The notes: generated from the letters alone by a model not told the origin. Positions 1 to 9,076 are shown, counted from the first letter of the stretch. The stretch is DNA of 64,000 nucleotides from Actinoallomurus liliacearum (GCF_039542035.1 NZ_BAABHJ010000032.1:124001-188000); one strand, 5' to 3'. Program-made: numbers and translations.

Positions 1-1
1 A

Positions 2-598
2 GGGGTCATCGCGGGAGCGGAGGACGCCCTGGAGATGCGTCGCCGTGTCGGTGCCTGGGCGCGGGAGGTTCCCACGGTCCCGGAGAAGGAACGGCAGGAG
101 GCCATCGCGTCACGTCTGCCGTCGTTCGACTGGCCGGAACGCCCGATCGCCATCGTCGCCGTCGACGCGGAGACGGGTGAGCGGCGGATCTTCGATCCCG
201 AGTCCGGCGTCGACCTGGTCGACGCGGTCGCGGCCAGCTGCGCCGTACCCGGAATCTGGCCCCCGGCCTCCATCGACGGCCGCCGGTACGTCGACGGCGG
301 CGCCCACTCCAACGAGAACGCCGACCTCGCGTTGGGATACGACCGCGTGCTGATCGTGTCCCCCATGCCGGCCGGCTCCCCGGTTCCGCCCTGGGGCGGC
401 GGGCTGGGCGAGAACGTCGAGGCCCTGCGCCACCGGGGCTCCACCGTCACCGTCATCCACCCCGACGAGGCGTCCCTCGCCGCGATGGGCACCAACCCCC
501 TCGATCCGTCGGTCCGGGAGGCCGCGGCCCACGCGGGCCGCGGCCAGGGCCGCCGCGAGGCCGACCGCACCGCCGACGGATGGCGATCGGCCGGTTAG
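2..598 (+). CDS. Patatin-like phospholipase, C-terminal part (runs in from before the window)
   Basis: The frame is open from base 2, so the gene begins upstream. The visible 198 residues carry the C-terminal catalytic motif of patatin-like acyl hydrolases, Asp-Gly-Gly in YVDGGAHSNENADLA, preceded by the usual block ASCAVPGIWPP. The Ser nucleophile (GxSxG) would lie before the window and is not seen. The family hydrolyses acyl esters of lipids by a Ser-Asp dyad. The end VREAAAHAGRGQGR is typical of actinobacterial members. A strong hairpin follows the stop. Family confidence is high; the substrate is unknown. Confidence 0.85.
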   Translation, partial: GVIAGAEDALEMRRRVGAWAREVPTVPEKERQEAIASRLPSFDWPERPIAIVAVDAETGERRIFDPESGVDLVDAVAASCAVPGIWPPASIDGRRYVDGGAHSNENADLALGYDRVLIVSPMPAGSPVPPWGGGLGENVEALRHRGSTVTVIHPDEASLAAMGTNPLDPSVREAAAHAGRGQGRREADRTADGWRSAG

Positions 599-614
599 GA
601 AACCGGACCGGACC

Positions 615-640
615 GCCGCGCGGCCGGCAAGCCGCGCGGC
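615..640 (+). terminator. Hairpin terminator after the patatin gene
   Basis: A 10-bp arm GCCGCGCGGC repeats as its own reverse complement around a 6-nt loop, 16 nt after the patatin stop. There is no U-tract, as is common in actinobacteria. It could serve both converging genes. Confidence 0.5.
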
Positions 641-677
641 CGCCTGGGACGCCCCGGCACGGGTTCGCGAGCCACGG

Positions 678-764
678 TCAGGCGACCAGGCGCAGCCAGA
701 CGGCCGCGAGTGCGGCGTGACCGGCCGGCGTCGGGTGCACGCCGTCCGCCGGGGGAAGGGGGTT
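678..764 (-). pseudogene. Relic of an SGNH/GDSL hydrolase C-terminus
   Basis: Directly beyond the TGA of the monooxygenase, and in the same frame, 28 codons read NPLPPADGVHPTPAGHAALA and then AVWLRLVA before a second stop. DGVHPTPAGH is block V of SGNH/GDSL esterases, which holds the catalytic Asp and His, and the following helix ending is also typical. Nothing else of such an enzyme is present. It is best read as the last piece of a deleted hydrolase gene, whose deletion end lies at or near the monooxygenase stop. Stop-codon readthrough is possible but has no support. Confidence 0.5.
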
Positions 765-2282
765 TCACGCCGGAGTGCCGAACCAACGGGCGGCGGCCCG
801 CTCGAACGCTTCACGATCAGGGTCGCGATCACTCGCCCAGGCGACCATGCCGTCGGGCCGGACGAGCACGGCCCCGAATCCCAGGTCGTTCCTCGCCCGT
901 CCGGCCACATACCGGATCCGGCTCTCCCAGCCCATCGCCGGACCGTGCAGGCGTCGGTCGACGCTGAAGTCGAGCGCGACACCTCGTCCGTCCCGCATCA
1001 GGTCGCCGAGGCGAGTGCCGTCCCCGAGACGAAAGTCCGGAGCGCTGCGCCCCACCAGCGGCTGCTCGCCGCCGAGGTCGTAGCGGATCGACGATCCCGA
1101 GGCTCGCTCGAACACGTAGGTGGTTCCGTCGCGGGTCCCGATCAGGTCGCGGATCACTCCGTGGATCGCGTGGGCATACGGGTCCGGCCTCATGGCCGCC
1201 GCCTGGGCGCGCGCCCAGTCGAGCACCGCCGCCCCGACCGGATGGCGCTCGCGGGGGTAGCTGTCGACGAGTCCGTCCGGCGCGTACCCGCGCACGGTCG
1301 CCGCGAGCTTCCAACCCAGGTTCATGGCGTCGCCGATGCCGAGGTTGAGTCCCTGCCCGCCGAGGGGAGAGTGGATGTGAGCGGCGTCGCCCGCGAGCAG
1401 GACGCGCCCCTGCCGGTAGGTCGTCGTCTGCTTCGCCCGGTCGGTGAAGGTCGAGACGAGATGGACGTCGCTCAGCGTCACGTCGGTGCCGGATACCCGG
1501 CGCAGGACCGACTGGAGATGTTCGCGGGTCGGCCGCTGCGAGCGATCGAACGCGCCGCCGTCGAAATCCAGCATGCCGACGTACTCTTTCGCGGGCGGCC
1601 GGAGGTAGATGCCCGTCGGCGTCAGGTTGAACCCGAGGCGCAGCTTCTCGGGATCGGCGATGGCGGCGAGCATGACGTAGCCGGTGAACTGCGGCTCGGT
1701 GCCGACGAAGTCGAAGCCCGCGAGCCCGCGCACCGCGCTGCGTCCGCCATCGCAGCCGACGAGCCAGCGCGCCGCGTACTCCTGCTCGCCGACTCGCGCG
1801 ACCACGGTCTCGTCGTCCTGCGCGATGGCTGAGACCGTGACGCCGCGCCTGACCTCCACGCCGAGCGCGGCGGCCCGCTCGGACAGCACCGTCTCGACCG
1901 CTTCGAGGTTCGTCATCACGCCGTCCAGCGCCGGGCCGGCGAGGCGGAACGGCAGGGCGGCGAGATCGACCCTGGCCGGATCGAGCATCATGCCGGCGAA
2001 GTGGCCCACGCCACGAGGGGCCGGCGGCTCGTCCGCGTCGGCGTTCGCGCCGGGATCGACGTCGACCCCCGACGCCGTAAGCAGCGGGTGCAGCATCCCG
2101 CGGCGGTGGAACGCCTCCACCGACGCGGCGGACAGGCCCCGCATTCCCAGTGGGTTCGCCTTCCACGGGGAATGGGGCTCCGGATCCCGCTCCAGCACAA
2201 GGACGGAGCAGCCCGCGAGGCCAAGCTCGCAGGCGAGGAACAGACCAACCGGGCCGGCGCCCACGATCACTACATCATGCAC
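765..2282 (-). CDS. FAD-dependent aromatic monooxygenase (PheA/TfdB/rifampicin-hydroxylase type)
   Basis: A class A flavoprotein monooxygenase of about 505 aa. The N-terminal dinucleotide fold VVIVGAGPVG lies at residues 4-13, the DG motif is in VGCDGGRSAVRG near 160-170, and the GD FAD-ribose motif is in LLAGDAAHIHSPLGGQG near 290. A thioredoxin-like C-terminal domain follows. The GTG start is chosen because AGAAGGGA precedes it and the fold begins immediately; a start 15 codons upstream is possible. The family hydroxylates phenolic or polyketide rings with NAD(P)H and O2. It is divergent from the AfsR-like regulator, which may control it (inference). The substrate is not deducible. Confidence 0.85.
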   Translation of the reverse strand: MHDVVIVGAGPVGLFLACELGLAGCSVLVLERDPEPHSPWKANPLGMRGLSAASVEAFHRRGMLHPLLTASGVDVDPGANADADEPPAPRGVGHFAGMMLDPARVDLAALPFRLAGPALDGVMTNLEAVETVLSERAAALGVEVRRGVTVSAIAQDDETVVARVGEQEYAARWLVGCDGGRSAVRGLAGFDFVGTEPQFTGYVMLAAIADPEKLRLGFNLTPTGIYLRPPAKEYVGMLDFDGGAFDRSQRPTREHLQSVLRRVSGTDVTLSDVHLVSTFTDRAKQTTTYRQGRVLLAGDAAHIHSPLGGQGLNLGIGDAMNLGWKLAATVRGYAPDGLVDSYPRERHPVGAAVLDWARAQAAAMRPDPYAHAIHGVIRDLIGTRDGTTYVFERASGSSIRYDLGGEQPLVGRSAPDFRLGDGTRLGDLMRDGRGVALDFSVDRRLHGPAMGWESRIRYVAGRARNDLGFGAVLVRPDGMVAWASDRDPDREAFERAAARWFGTPA

Positions 2283-2473
2283 GAGAACGTCCCTTCTGAA
2301 GCTCGCCGTCCTGTTCTCCTCAGGCACGCAAAGACTGCGGCGAGCCGCTCACACGGGACGCACACGGCGCTGACATGGGGGCGCGCACGGCACTGACACT
2401 CCCGTCCCGCCGGAGAAGGCGTGGGTCCTGACGTGATTTTGGAACCCGCAGGGGCGCGCGCGAAGATTGGGAG

Positions 2474-5400
2474 ATGGGCGGGGATGCGCGGCTTCGTGTC
2501 ACATTGCTCGGTGGCTTTCAGGCCTCTCGCGGTGGTGCCGCCCTGCCCGTTCCGGGCACGCGGTTGCGGGGTCTGCTCGTACGGCTGGCGCTCGCCGGCG
2601 GACGTGCGGTCGACCCGGACGTCCTGGTCGACGCGATCTGGGCCGAGGACCCGCCGGCCGGCCCCGCCCACGCCCTGCAGGCCCTCGTCTCGCGACTGCG
2701 CCGGACCCTCGGCTCGGCCGGCGACGTCGCGCAGGTCGCGGGCGGCTACCGGCTGGCCGTGGACGCGGCCGACGTGGACGCGCTGCGATTCGAGCAACTC
2801 GCCGCCGCCGGTCGTGACCGGCTACGCGCCGGCGACCCGAATGCCGCGGCGGCCGTGCTCGGCGAGGCCGTGGCGCTGTGGGGCGACCGTCCCGGCGCCG
2901 AGCCCACGGCCGTCGCCGCGGTGGCGTCCGCCGCCGCGACCCGGCTGGCCCACGCCTCGGTCGAGGTCGTCGCCGACCTCGCCGCCGCCGAGCTGTCCCT
3001 GGGCCGTGCCGACGCGGCCGCCGCCCGCCTGACCGCCCTGCTCGCCGAACACCCCGTCCACGAGCGGGCGGCCGCGCTGCTCATGGACGCCCTCGCCGCC
3101 CAGGGTCGCCAGGCCGAAGCCCTGGCTTTGTACGAGCGGGTCCGCGAGAACCTGGCCGACGTCCTGGGCACCGACCCGGGCGCCGCACTGCGCGAGCGGC
3201 ACCTGCGCCTCCTGCGCGCCGAGCGTCCCGCTCCGACCGCCGACCTCGCGCGGACCAGACCGGGTAACCTGCCCGCACCGCTGACCGGCTTCATCGGGCG
3301 CGACGACGACCTCGCCCGGATCGACACGCTGCTCGCCGCCGGGCGCCTGGTCACCGTGCTCGGTCCCGGCGGCGCCGGCAAGACCCGGCTTGCCGTCGAG
3401 GCCGCCCGCCGCCACCACGAGTACCGCGACGGCGCCTGGATGATCGACCTCGCCTCGGTGACCGAGCCGGCCAAGGTCGGCGCGGCCGTGCTCGCCGGGA
3501 TCGGGCTGCGCGGCGGCGCGATGTTCGAGGCCCGGATGCGGGTCGAGGGCGACGAGCTGGACATACTCGTCGACCGGCTCGGCGGCTGGGAGAGCCTGCT
3601 GCTGGTCGACAACTGCGAGCACCTGATCGACGCCGTGGCCCACCTGGTCGCGGCACTGCTGTCCCGATGCCCCGGGCTGCGCGTGCTCGCCACCAGCCGC
3701 GAGCCCCTCGCGGTCGACGGCGAGGCGCTGGTGCCGCTCGGCCCGCTCGCGCTGCCCGGGCCGGACGACGGCGTCGAGCAGGCAAGGCAGGCGGCGTCGG
3801 TACGCCTGTTCACCGAGCGGGCCGCGGCCGTGCGCCCGGGCTTCGACGTGGACGAGACGACGCTGCCCGAGGTCCGGCGGGTGGTCCGCGGCCTGGACGG
3901 GATGCCGCTGGCGCTGGAGCTGGCCGCGGCCCGGCTGCGGACGCTGTCGCTGCCCGAGCTGGCCGACGGGCTGTCCGACCGGTTCCGGCTGCTCACCACC
4001 GGAAGCCGCACCGCGCTGCCCCGGCACCGCACGCTGCGCGCGGTCATCGCCTGGAGCTGGGAGCTGCTGAGCGAGGACGAGCGTACGGTCGCCGAACGCG
4101 TCTCGATCCTGCCCGGCGGCGTCACGCCGGCCTCGGCCGCCGCGGTCTGCGCCGGCACCGCGGTGCCGGCCGCCGAGATTCCCGACCTGCTCGCGGGCCT
4201 GGTCGACCGGTCACTGCTGCAGCTCGCACCCGACCCGGGGCGCTACCGCATGCTGGAGACGCTGCGCGAGTACGGCACCGACCGCCTGGCCGAGACGGGC
4301 GACCTCGGCACCGTCCGCGACCTGGCCGCCGACTACTTCGCCGAGCTGATGGCCCGGTACGACCTGCGGCTGCGCGGGCCCGGCCAGCCGGCGGCGATCC
4401 GAGTCATCAGCGCCGAGTACGACAACGCGCTGGCCGCCCTGCGCCGACGGTGCGACACCGGCGCCGCCTCCGGCGCGGTCACTCTCGCCCTGGACCTGAC
4501 CTGGTACTGGCAGATGTTCGGCCGGCACTCCGACGCGGCCTACTGGCTGGGCGAGGCACTGGCGGTGCCCGGCGGCGAGCCGACGCCCGACCGCGACTGC
4601 GCCCACGCGATCCGCCTGATCAACCGGGTCGTCACCCGGCCGGGGGTGTCCGCCGACGAGGCCGCGGACGACGAGGCCCGGATGCGTGAGCTGGCCGACC
4701 GGCTGCTCGCGTACCCGGAGCTGCCCGGCCCGTATGGCGCGCTCACCGCGCTCCCGCTTGCGTTTCTCCGGGCGGAGAAGACCACGCTCGCGCTCATCGA
4801 TCGCATGGCCGACGGCGACGACGTGTGGCTGTCCGGGCTGGCCCGCATGTTCCGGGCCCAGTCCGCCGAGAACTCGGGCGAGCTCGACGAGATGCGCACC
4901 GACGTGGAGGCGGCCCTGGCCTGCTTCCGGCAGGTCGGCGACCGCTGGGGCCAGGCCATCGCGCTGCCGATGCGCGCCCAGCTTCGCCAGTACGACGGCG
5001 ACCTCGACGGCACGCTGGCCGACCTGCGCGAGGCCCGGTCGCTGGCCGGTGAGTTCGGCTCGCTCAGCCTCGGTGACGAGGTGTTCAGCGACCTGCGCTG
5101 GGTCGACCTGCATCTACGGCGCGGCGACACCGACCTGGCGATCGCGAAGATCGACTCGGCCCGGGATCGGGCGCTGCGCGCCAACTCGCCGGAGATGCCG
5201 GCTCTGGTCGACGCGTGGGAGGCCGCCTTCCGGGTGCGGTTCGACGACCTGGAGCGGGCGCGGGACCTGCTCGACCACGCCGAACGGGGTCTGCACGGCG
5301 ACACCGCGTTCCCCGGTGACCACGCGCGGACGCTGGCCGGAAGCGTACGGGCCTCGCTCTGCCTGGAGACGGGTGACCTGGCCGGCGCGGAGAGAGCGCT

Positions 5401-5701
5401 GGAGACGGCGTACGCGGCGGCGCTGGAGACCCGGGACCTGCCGATCCTGGCGTTGGTGGCGGTGACCGCGGCCGCGTTCGCCGAGGCGCAGGGGCGGCAT
5501 CACGAGTCGGCCGTCCTGCTCGGCGCCGCCTCCCGGCTGCGCGGCGCTCACGACCGCACCGATCGGCAGGTTCGCGAGCTGACCCGTCGAGGGCGGGCCG
5601 CGCTGGGTGAGGAGGCCTTCGCCGCGGCGTACGGAAAGGGCTGGGAGCTGGACGCGAGGATGGCCGTGACCGAAGTCGACCCGGCCCGGCTGCGCCGGTG
5701 A
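2474..5701 (+). CDS. AfsR/SARP-type transcriptional regulator with STAND ATPase domain
   Basis: 1075 aa. Residues about 5-90 form an OmpR-like winged helix (LRVTLLGGFQ at the start, ALQALVSRLRRTLG at the recognition helix). Residues about 95-245 form the bacterial transcriptional activation domain. A NB-ARC/STAND ATPase follows, with Walker A GPGGAGKT near 296 and Walker B LLLVDNCEH near 375. The C-terminal 450 residues look like helical TPR-type repeats; I see no LuxR HTH at the end. Such proteins activate secondary-metabolism or stress genes in response to ATP-dependent oligomerisation. It is divergent from the FAD monooxygenase, the nearest likely target. No biosynthetic cluster adjoins it. 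Confidence 0.9.
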   Translation: MGGDARLRVTLLGGFQASRGGAALPVPGTRLRGLLVRLALAGGRAVDPDVLVDAIWAEDPPAGPAHALQALVSRLRRTLGSAGDVAQVAGGYRLAVDAADVDALRFEQLAAAGRDRLRAGDPNAAAAVLGEAVALWGDRPGAEPTAVAAVASAAATRLAHASVEVVADLAAAELSLGRADAAAARLTALLAEHPVHERAAALLMDALAAQGRQAEALALYERVRENLADVLGTDPGAALRERHLRLLRAERPAPTADLARTRPGNLPAPLTGFIGRDDDLARIDTLLAAGRLVTVLGPGGAGKTRLAVEAARRHHEYRDGAWMIDLASVTEPAKVGAAVLAGIGLRGGAMFEARMRVEGDELDILVDRLGGWESLLLVDNCEHLIDAVAHLVAALLSRCPGLRVLATSREPLAVDGEALVPLGPLALPGPDDGVEQARQAASVRLFTERAAAVRPGFDVDETTLPEVRRVVRGLDGMPLALELAAARLRTLSLPELADGLSDRFRLLTTGSRTALPRHRTLRAVIAWSWELLSEDERTVAERVSILPGGVTPASAAAVCAGTAVPAAEIPDLLAGLVDRSLLQLAPDPGRYRMLETLREYGTDRLAETGDLGTVRDLAADYFAELMARYDLRLRGPGQPAAIRVISAEYDNALAALRRRCDTGAASGAVTLALDLTWYWQMFGRHSDAAYWLGEALAVPGGEPTPDRDCAHAIRLINRVVTRPGVSADEAADDEARMRELADRLLAYPELPGPYGALTALPLAFLRAEKTTLALIDRMADGDDVWLSGLARMFRAQSAENSGELDEMRTDVEAALACFRQVGDRWGQAIALPMRAQLRQYDGDLDGTLADLREARSLAGEFGSLSLGDEVFSDLRWVDLHLRRGDTDLAIAKIDSARDRALRANSPEMPALVDAWEAAFRVRFDDLERARDLLDHAERGLHGDTAFPGDHARTLAGSVRASLCLETGDLAGAERALETAYAAALETRDLPILALVAVTAAAFAEAQGRHHESAVLLGAASRLRGAHDRTDRQVRELTRRGRAALGEEAFAAAYGKGWELDARMAVTEVDPARLRR

Positions 5702-5802
5702 CAACGTCCGGGCGCCTCCTCGGTCTCCTGGAACGGATGGGCGAGGGGCGACGGGCAGACTGAGAAGAGCGTCGTCGATCGCCGCGTCCAGGAGTACGGG
5801 AA

Positions 5803-6309
5803 TCAGACGCCGACGGTGCCGTCGATGGCCTCGCGGATGAGGTCGGCGTGGCCGTTGTGGCGGGCGTACTCGTGGATCAGGTGGAGCATCACCAGGCGGA
5901 GCGAGACGTCCTCCTCCCACCTGGGCTGGTAGCCGGTGACGTCCAGGGACTCGGCGGCCTCCTCGATCCGGCGGGCGTGCTCGACCTCCGCCTGCCAGGC
6001 CGCGAAGGCCTCCGACCGCGTCGACGTGCTCGCGTCGTACGCCACCTGGTAGTCGCGCTCGTCCGACCACACGAGAGGGATGTCCTCGGCGTTCATCACG
6101 ATGCGGAACCAGGTCCGCTCGACCTCGGCCATGTGGCGTACGAGGCCGAGCAGGGACAGTGTCGAGGACGGCACCGACGCGCGGCGCAGGTCGTCGTCGG
6201 ACAGGCCCTCGCACTTCATCGCGAGCGTCGCACGGTGGAAGTCGAGGAAGGCGCGCAGCATCTCGCGCTCTCCCCCGATGACTGGCGGGGCGATCCGGTC
6301 GACGGTCAT
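5803..6309 (-). CDS. DinB/DUF664 family protein
   Basis: 168 aa from the ATG giving MTVDRIAPPVIGG. The DinB/YfiT four-helix fold is suggested by the metal-site histidines in LGLVRHMAEVERTWF and the C-terminal HLIHEYARHNGHADLIREAI, a signature of the DUF664 branch. Related proteins are thiol-dependent transferases or uncharacterised metalloproteins, so the reaction is unknown. The open frame extends far upstream, but that part overlaps the divergent acetyltransferase and is not family-like. It shares a 44-bp divergent promoter region with the next gene. Confidence 0.85.
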   Translation of the reverse strand: MTVDRIAPPVIGGEREMLRAFLDFHRATLAMKCEGLSDDDLRRASVPSSTLSLLGLVRHMAEVERTWFRIVMNAEDIPLVWSDERDYQVAYDASTSTRSEAFAAWQAEVEHARRIEEAAESLDVTGYQPRWEEDVSLRLVMLHLIHEYARHNGHADLIREAIDGTVGV

Positions 6310-6320
6310 GGCGGAATTCT

Positions 6321-6330
6321 GCCGTACGGC
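6321..6330. promoter_or_regulatory. Perfect 10-bp palindrome between divergent genes
   Basis: GCCGTACGGC sits in the 44-bp gap between the DinB gene and the GNAT gene, where both promoters must overlap. It could be an operator for coordinated control. No regulator is identified. Confidence 0.25.
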
Positions 6331-6353
6331 GCCGTCTGACAAGATCAGGGGGC

Positions 6354-6923
6354 ATGGAGCAGCTCTCGGTGTCGCTGGACAGGATCGGGCTCGCCGATTG
6401 GGGAGCCGTGCACTCCTGGGCCTCCCAGGCAGCGGTCTGCCGGTTCCAGCTCTGGGGGCCGAACACCGAGGAGCAGACGCGGGCGTTCGTGGCGGCTGCG
6501 GGCGAGGCGTGGTCGCAGGTGCCCCAGAAGAGGTTCGCCTATGTGGCCCGTATCGGCGGGGACGCGGTCGGCATGGGCGAACTGCGTGTCCGAAGCTTCG
6601 AGCAGCGCCGAGGCGAGATCGGCTATGTGGTGCACCCACGCGCGTGGGGTCGTGGTGTGGGCACGGCGATCGGGCGGGAACTGCTCTCCCATGGCTTCGA
6701 GCGACTGGGACTTCACCGGATCTTCGCCACCTGCGACCCGCGGAACGTCGCGTCGGCGCGGGTGCTGGCCAAGCTGGGCATGACCTGGGAAGGGCGGCAT
6801 CGTCACACCGTGCTGATCCGGGATGGCTGGCGGGACTCCGAGGTGTTCGGCATCCTCGAAGACGAGTGGCGCGCGGGCATGGGCCCTTCTGACCCCCACG
6901 CCTCGGTCAGCACTGCCCCGTAG
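6354..6923 (+). CDS. GNAT N-acetyltransferase (RimJ/RimL type)
   Basis: 189 aa, ATG preceded by AGGGGG. It has the GNAT core: beta-4/acetyl-CoA loop GYVVHPRAWGRGVGTAIG (R/Q-x-x-G-x-G/A) near 97-115, then NVASARVLAKLGMTWEGRHR typical of the RimJ/RimL and SpeG-like branch. It transfers acetyl from acetyl-CoA to an amino group; whether the target is a protein N-terminus or a small molecule cannot be told. It is divergent from the DinB gene. Confidence 0.88.
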   Translation: MEQLSVSLDRIGLADWGAVHSWASQAAVCRFQLWGPNTEEQTRAFVAAAGEAWSQVPQKRFAYVARIGGDAVGMGELRVRSFEQRRGEIGYVVHPRAWGRGVGTAIGRELLSHGFERLGLHRIFATCDPRNVASARVLAKLGMTWEGRHRHTVLIRDGWRDSEVFGILEDEWRAGMGPSDPHASVSTAP

Positions 6924-6953
6924 TCTCTCTCGCGGCTCGAGATACGGCCGGGG

Positions 6954-7880
6954 TCAGGTCGTGGCGGGCTCCGGGAGCGGGGGCGCCGCGGTGGGCAGGC
7001 AGAGGGACTCGCCGAGGATGTCGAGCAGCGCGCGGGACGCCGGGTTGTTCGTCGGCCCGTCCGTGGGCACCGCGACCGACACCCGCCAGGACGGCGGGGT
7101 GTCCCGCAGCGGCAGGACGCGGACGTTCTCTTTCTTCTTGTACGCGATCCGCCGGGGCACCAGGGCCACGCCTAGGTCCGCCCCGACGAAGTCGAGCAGG
7201 CTGTGCACGTCGTTGACCTCCAGGGCGACGCGCCGGCGCAGGCCGGCCGCCTCGAAGGCCCGGTCCGTGACCTGGCGCGATCCCCAGTCCGCGTGGAAGT
7301 CGACGAAGGACTCGCCCTCCAGTTGCGACCAGTCCACCGCGTCGCAGGCGGTGAGCCGGTGGTCCGGATGGCACACGACCATCATCGGCTCCGTCGTCAG
7401 CGAGGTCAGGGTGACTCCCGGCGGCGGGTCCGTCGCGGTCGCCACGAAGGCCAGGTCCAGGCGTGCGGCCCGGACCTCCTCGACGAGGTGGGCGGAGCCG
7501 GCCTGGCGCAGCCGGATCTCGACGCCGGGGTGCGAGGACCGAAATCGGGACAGCACCGCGGGCAGGTCGACGACCCCCAGGCACTGCTCCGCGCCGATGC
7601 AGAGCGTGCCGCGCAGGAGGCCCTGGACGGCGGCGACGGCGTTGCGGGCCGCGGCGACGCTGGCGAGGGTACGCCGGGCCTCGGCCAGCAGGGCGCGGCC
7701 CGCCTCGGTCAGCTCGACCCGGCGGGTGCTGCGGATGAACAGCGGCGCGCCGAGCTCCCGCTCGAGCGCGCGGATCGACGCGGACAGGCCGGACTGGGCC
7801 AGGTGCAGGCGTTCGGCGGCGCGGGTGAAGTGCGCCTCCTCGGCCACCGCCAGGAAGTACTCGAGATGCCGCAGTTCCAC
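6954..7880 (-). CDS. LysR-family transcriptional regulator
   Basis: 308 aa from a GTG at the canonical LysR N-terminus ELRHLEYFLAVAEEAHFTRA. The winged HTH spans residues 1-60 (AAERLHLAQSGLSASIRALE as recognition helix region). The effector domain starts near 90 with RGTLCIGAEQCLG. Upstream in-frame codons exist but do not match the family. LysR proteins usually control a divergent neighbour, here the aldo-keto reductase, and the intervening 224 bp contain a tandem 14-nt repeat. The inducer is unknown. Confidence 0.9.
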   Translation of the reverse strand: MELRHLEYFLAVAEEAHFTRAAERLHLAQSGLSASIRALERELGAPLFIRSTRRVELTEAGRALLAEARRTLASVAAARNAVAAVQGLLRGTLCIGAEQCLGVVDLPAVLSRFRSSHPGVEIRLRQAGSAHLVEEVRAARLDLAFVATATDPPPGVTLTSLTTEPMMVVCHPDHRLTACDAVDWSQLEGESFVDFHADWGSRQVTDRAFEAAGLRRRVALEVNDVHSLLDFVGADLGVALVPRRIAYKKKENVRVLPLRDTPPSWRVSVAVPTDGPTNNPASRALLDILGESLCLPTAAPPLPEPATT

Positions 7881-7942
7881 GATTGAGCACTCTAGCTGCT
7901 TGATCTCATCGGTTTCTTCTGTTGGACACCCGGTGCCCCGGG

Positions 7943-7970
7943 CGAGCAAGGTTTAACGAGCAAGGTTCAA
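7943..7970 (+). promoter_or_regulatory. Tandem 14-nt direct repeat, candidate LysR operator
   Basis: CGAGCAAGGTTTAA is followed at once by CGAGCAAGGTTCAA, 13 of 14 bases identical, about 60 bp upstream of the LysR gene and 135 bp upstream of the reductase. Repeated sites phased by 14 bp are unusual for LysR boxes (T-N11-A), so the binding protein is open. Confidence 0.35.
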
Positions 7971-8104
7971 AGGGTCGCCCGGTCGGGGCATGCCCGCCGG
8001 TTCGCGGGTATGAGGGCCGGGGTCGCCGCGCGTCATCGCACCCCTGTGCGGGGCCGCGCGCGACGACGGCCGTTTCTCACGCAGGATGTCTCGGAGGTTT
8101 TCTC

Positions 8105-8965
8105 ATGCGCACTCGCCGGATCGGCGATGTCCAGGTCGGCGCGATCGGACTCGGGGGGATGCCCATGTCCATCGATGGGCGGCCGGAGGAGAGCCGTTCC
8201 ATCGCCACCATCCACGCGGCCCTCGACGCGGGGGTGACCCTCATCGACACGGCCGACGCGTACAGCCTGGGCGCGGACGACGTGGGGCACAACGAGTCCC
8301 TCATCGCCGGGGCCCTGGCCTCGTACGGCGGTGACGCCTCGGACGTGCTGGTCGCGACCAAGGGCGGTCACACGCGTACGGCGGACGGCGGCTGGGCGCG
8401 GGACGGCTCGCCCGAGCACCTGCGGCGGGCGTGCGAGGCGTCGCTGAAGCGGCTCGGGGTGGAGGCCATCGGCCTGTACCAGTTCCACCGGCCGGACCCC
8501 GCCGTCCCGTACGCCGAGTCCGTCGGAGCGATCCGCGACCTTCTCGACGAGGGGAAGATCCGGATGGCCGGCATCTCCAACGCGAATCCGGACCAGATCC
8601 GTCAGGCGCAGGAGATCCTCGGCGGCCGCCTGGCGTCGGTGCAGAACGAGTTCTCGCCGAGGTTCCGGAGCAGCGAGCCCGAGCTGCGGTTGTGCGACGA
8701 ACTCGGCATCGCCTTCCTGCCCTGGAGCCCGCTCGGCGGCATCCCCAAGGCGGGCGACCTGGGGAGCGCGCACTCGGCGTTCGGGCGGGTCGCGCAGGCG
8801 CACGGGGTGAGCCCGCAGCAGGTCTGCCTGGCCTGGATGCTGGCGAAGTCCCCGGTCGTGGTCCCGATTCCGGGGTCCAGCCGCCCGGAGACGATCCGCG
8901 ACTCGGTGGCCGCGGCCGACCTGGAGCTCACGCCGGAGGAACTCGCCGAGCTCGACGCGGCCTGA
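8105..8965 (+). CDS. Aldo/keto reductase
   Basis: 286 aa, ATG with GGAGG 8 nt before. The AKR tetrad is visible: Asp and Tyr in TLIDTADAYSLG, Lys in VLVATKGG and His in YQFHRPDP. The C-terminal NADP-binding segment is VVVPIPGSSRPETIRDSV. It reduces carbonyls with NADPH as a TIM barrel. Its divergence from the LysR regulator suggests specific induction. The physiological substrate is not evident. Confidence 0.92.
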   Translation: MRTRRIGDVQVGAIGLGGMPMSIDGRPEESRSIATIHAALDAGVTLIDTADAYSLGADDVGHNESLIAGALASYGGDASDVLVATKGGHTRTADGGWARDGSPEHLRRACEASLKRLGVEAIGLYQFHRPDPAVPYAESVGAIRDLLDEGKIRMAGISNANPDQIRQAQEILGGRLASVQNEFSPRFRSSEPELRLCDELGIAFLPWSPLGGIPKAGDLGSAHSAFGRVAQAHGVSPQQVCLAWMLAKSPVVVPIPGSSRPETIRDSVAAADLELTPEELAELDAA

Positions 8966-9038
8966 CCGGCCGGCGCGGCCTGTCCCGCCGGCGGCCCGCC
9001 GTGAGGAACCGGTCGGTCCAGGCCGCCGGCCGGAGAAG

Positions 9039-9076
9039 GCCGCCCCGTCTCGGAGGTCCCGCCGAGACGGGGCGGC
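9039..9076 (+). terminator. 15-bp hairpin terminator after the aldo/keto reductase
   Basis: A perfect 15-bp inverted repeat (left arm GCCGCCCCGTCTCGG) around an 8-nt loop, about 75 nt after the stop. It is GC-rich with no U-tract. Confidence 0.6.

Noticed and set aside
110..982. Long minus-strand open frame over the patatin gene end
   Set aside because: Arg/Gly/Ala-rich shadow of real genes in a very GC-rich genome, with no motif; it crosses the patatin terminator.
6310..6639. Longer N-terminus for the DinB protein
   Set aside because: It would overlap the divergent acetyltransferase and is low-complexity, unlike the family.
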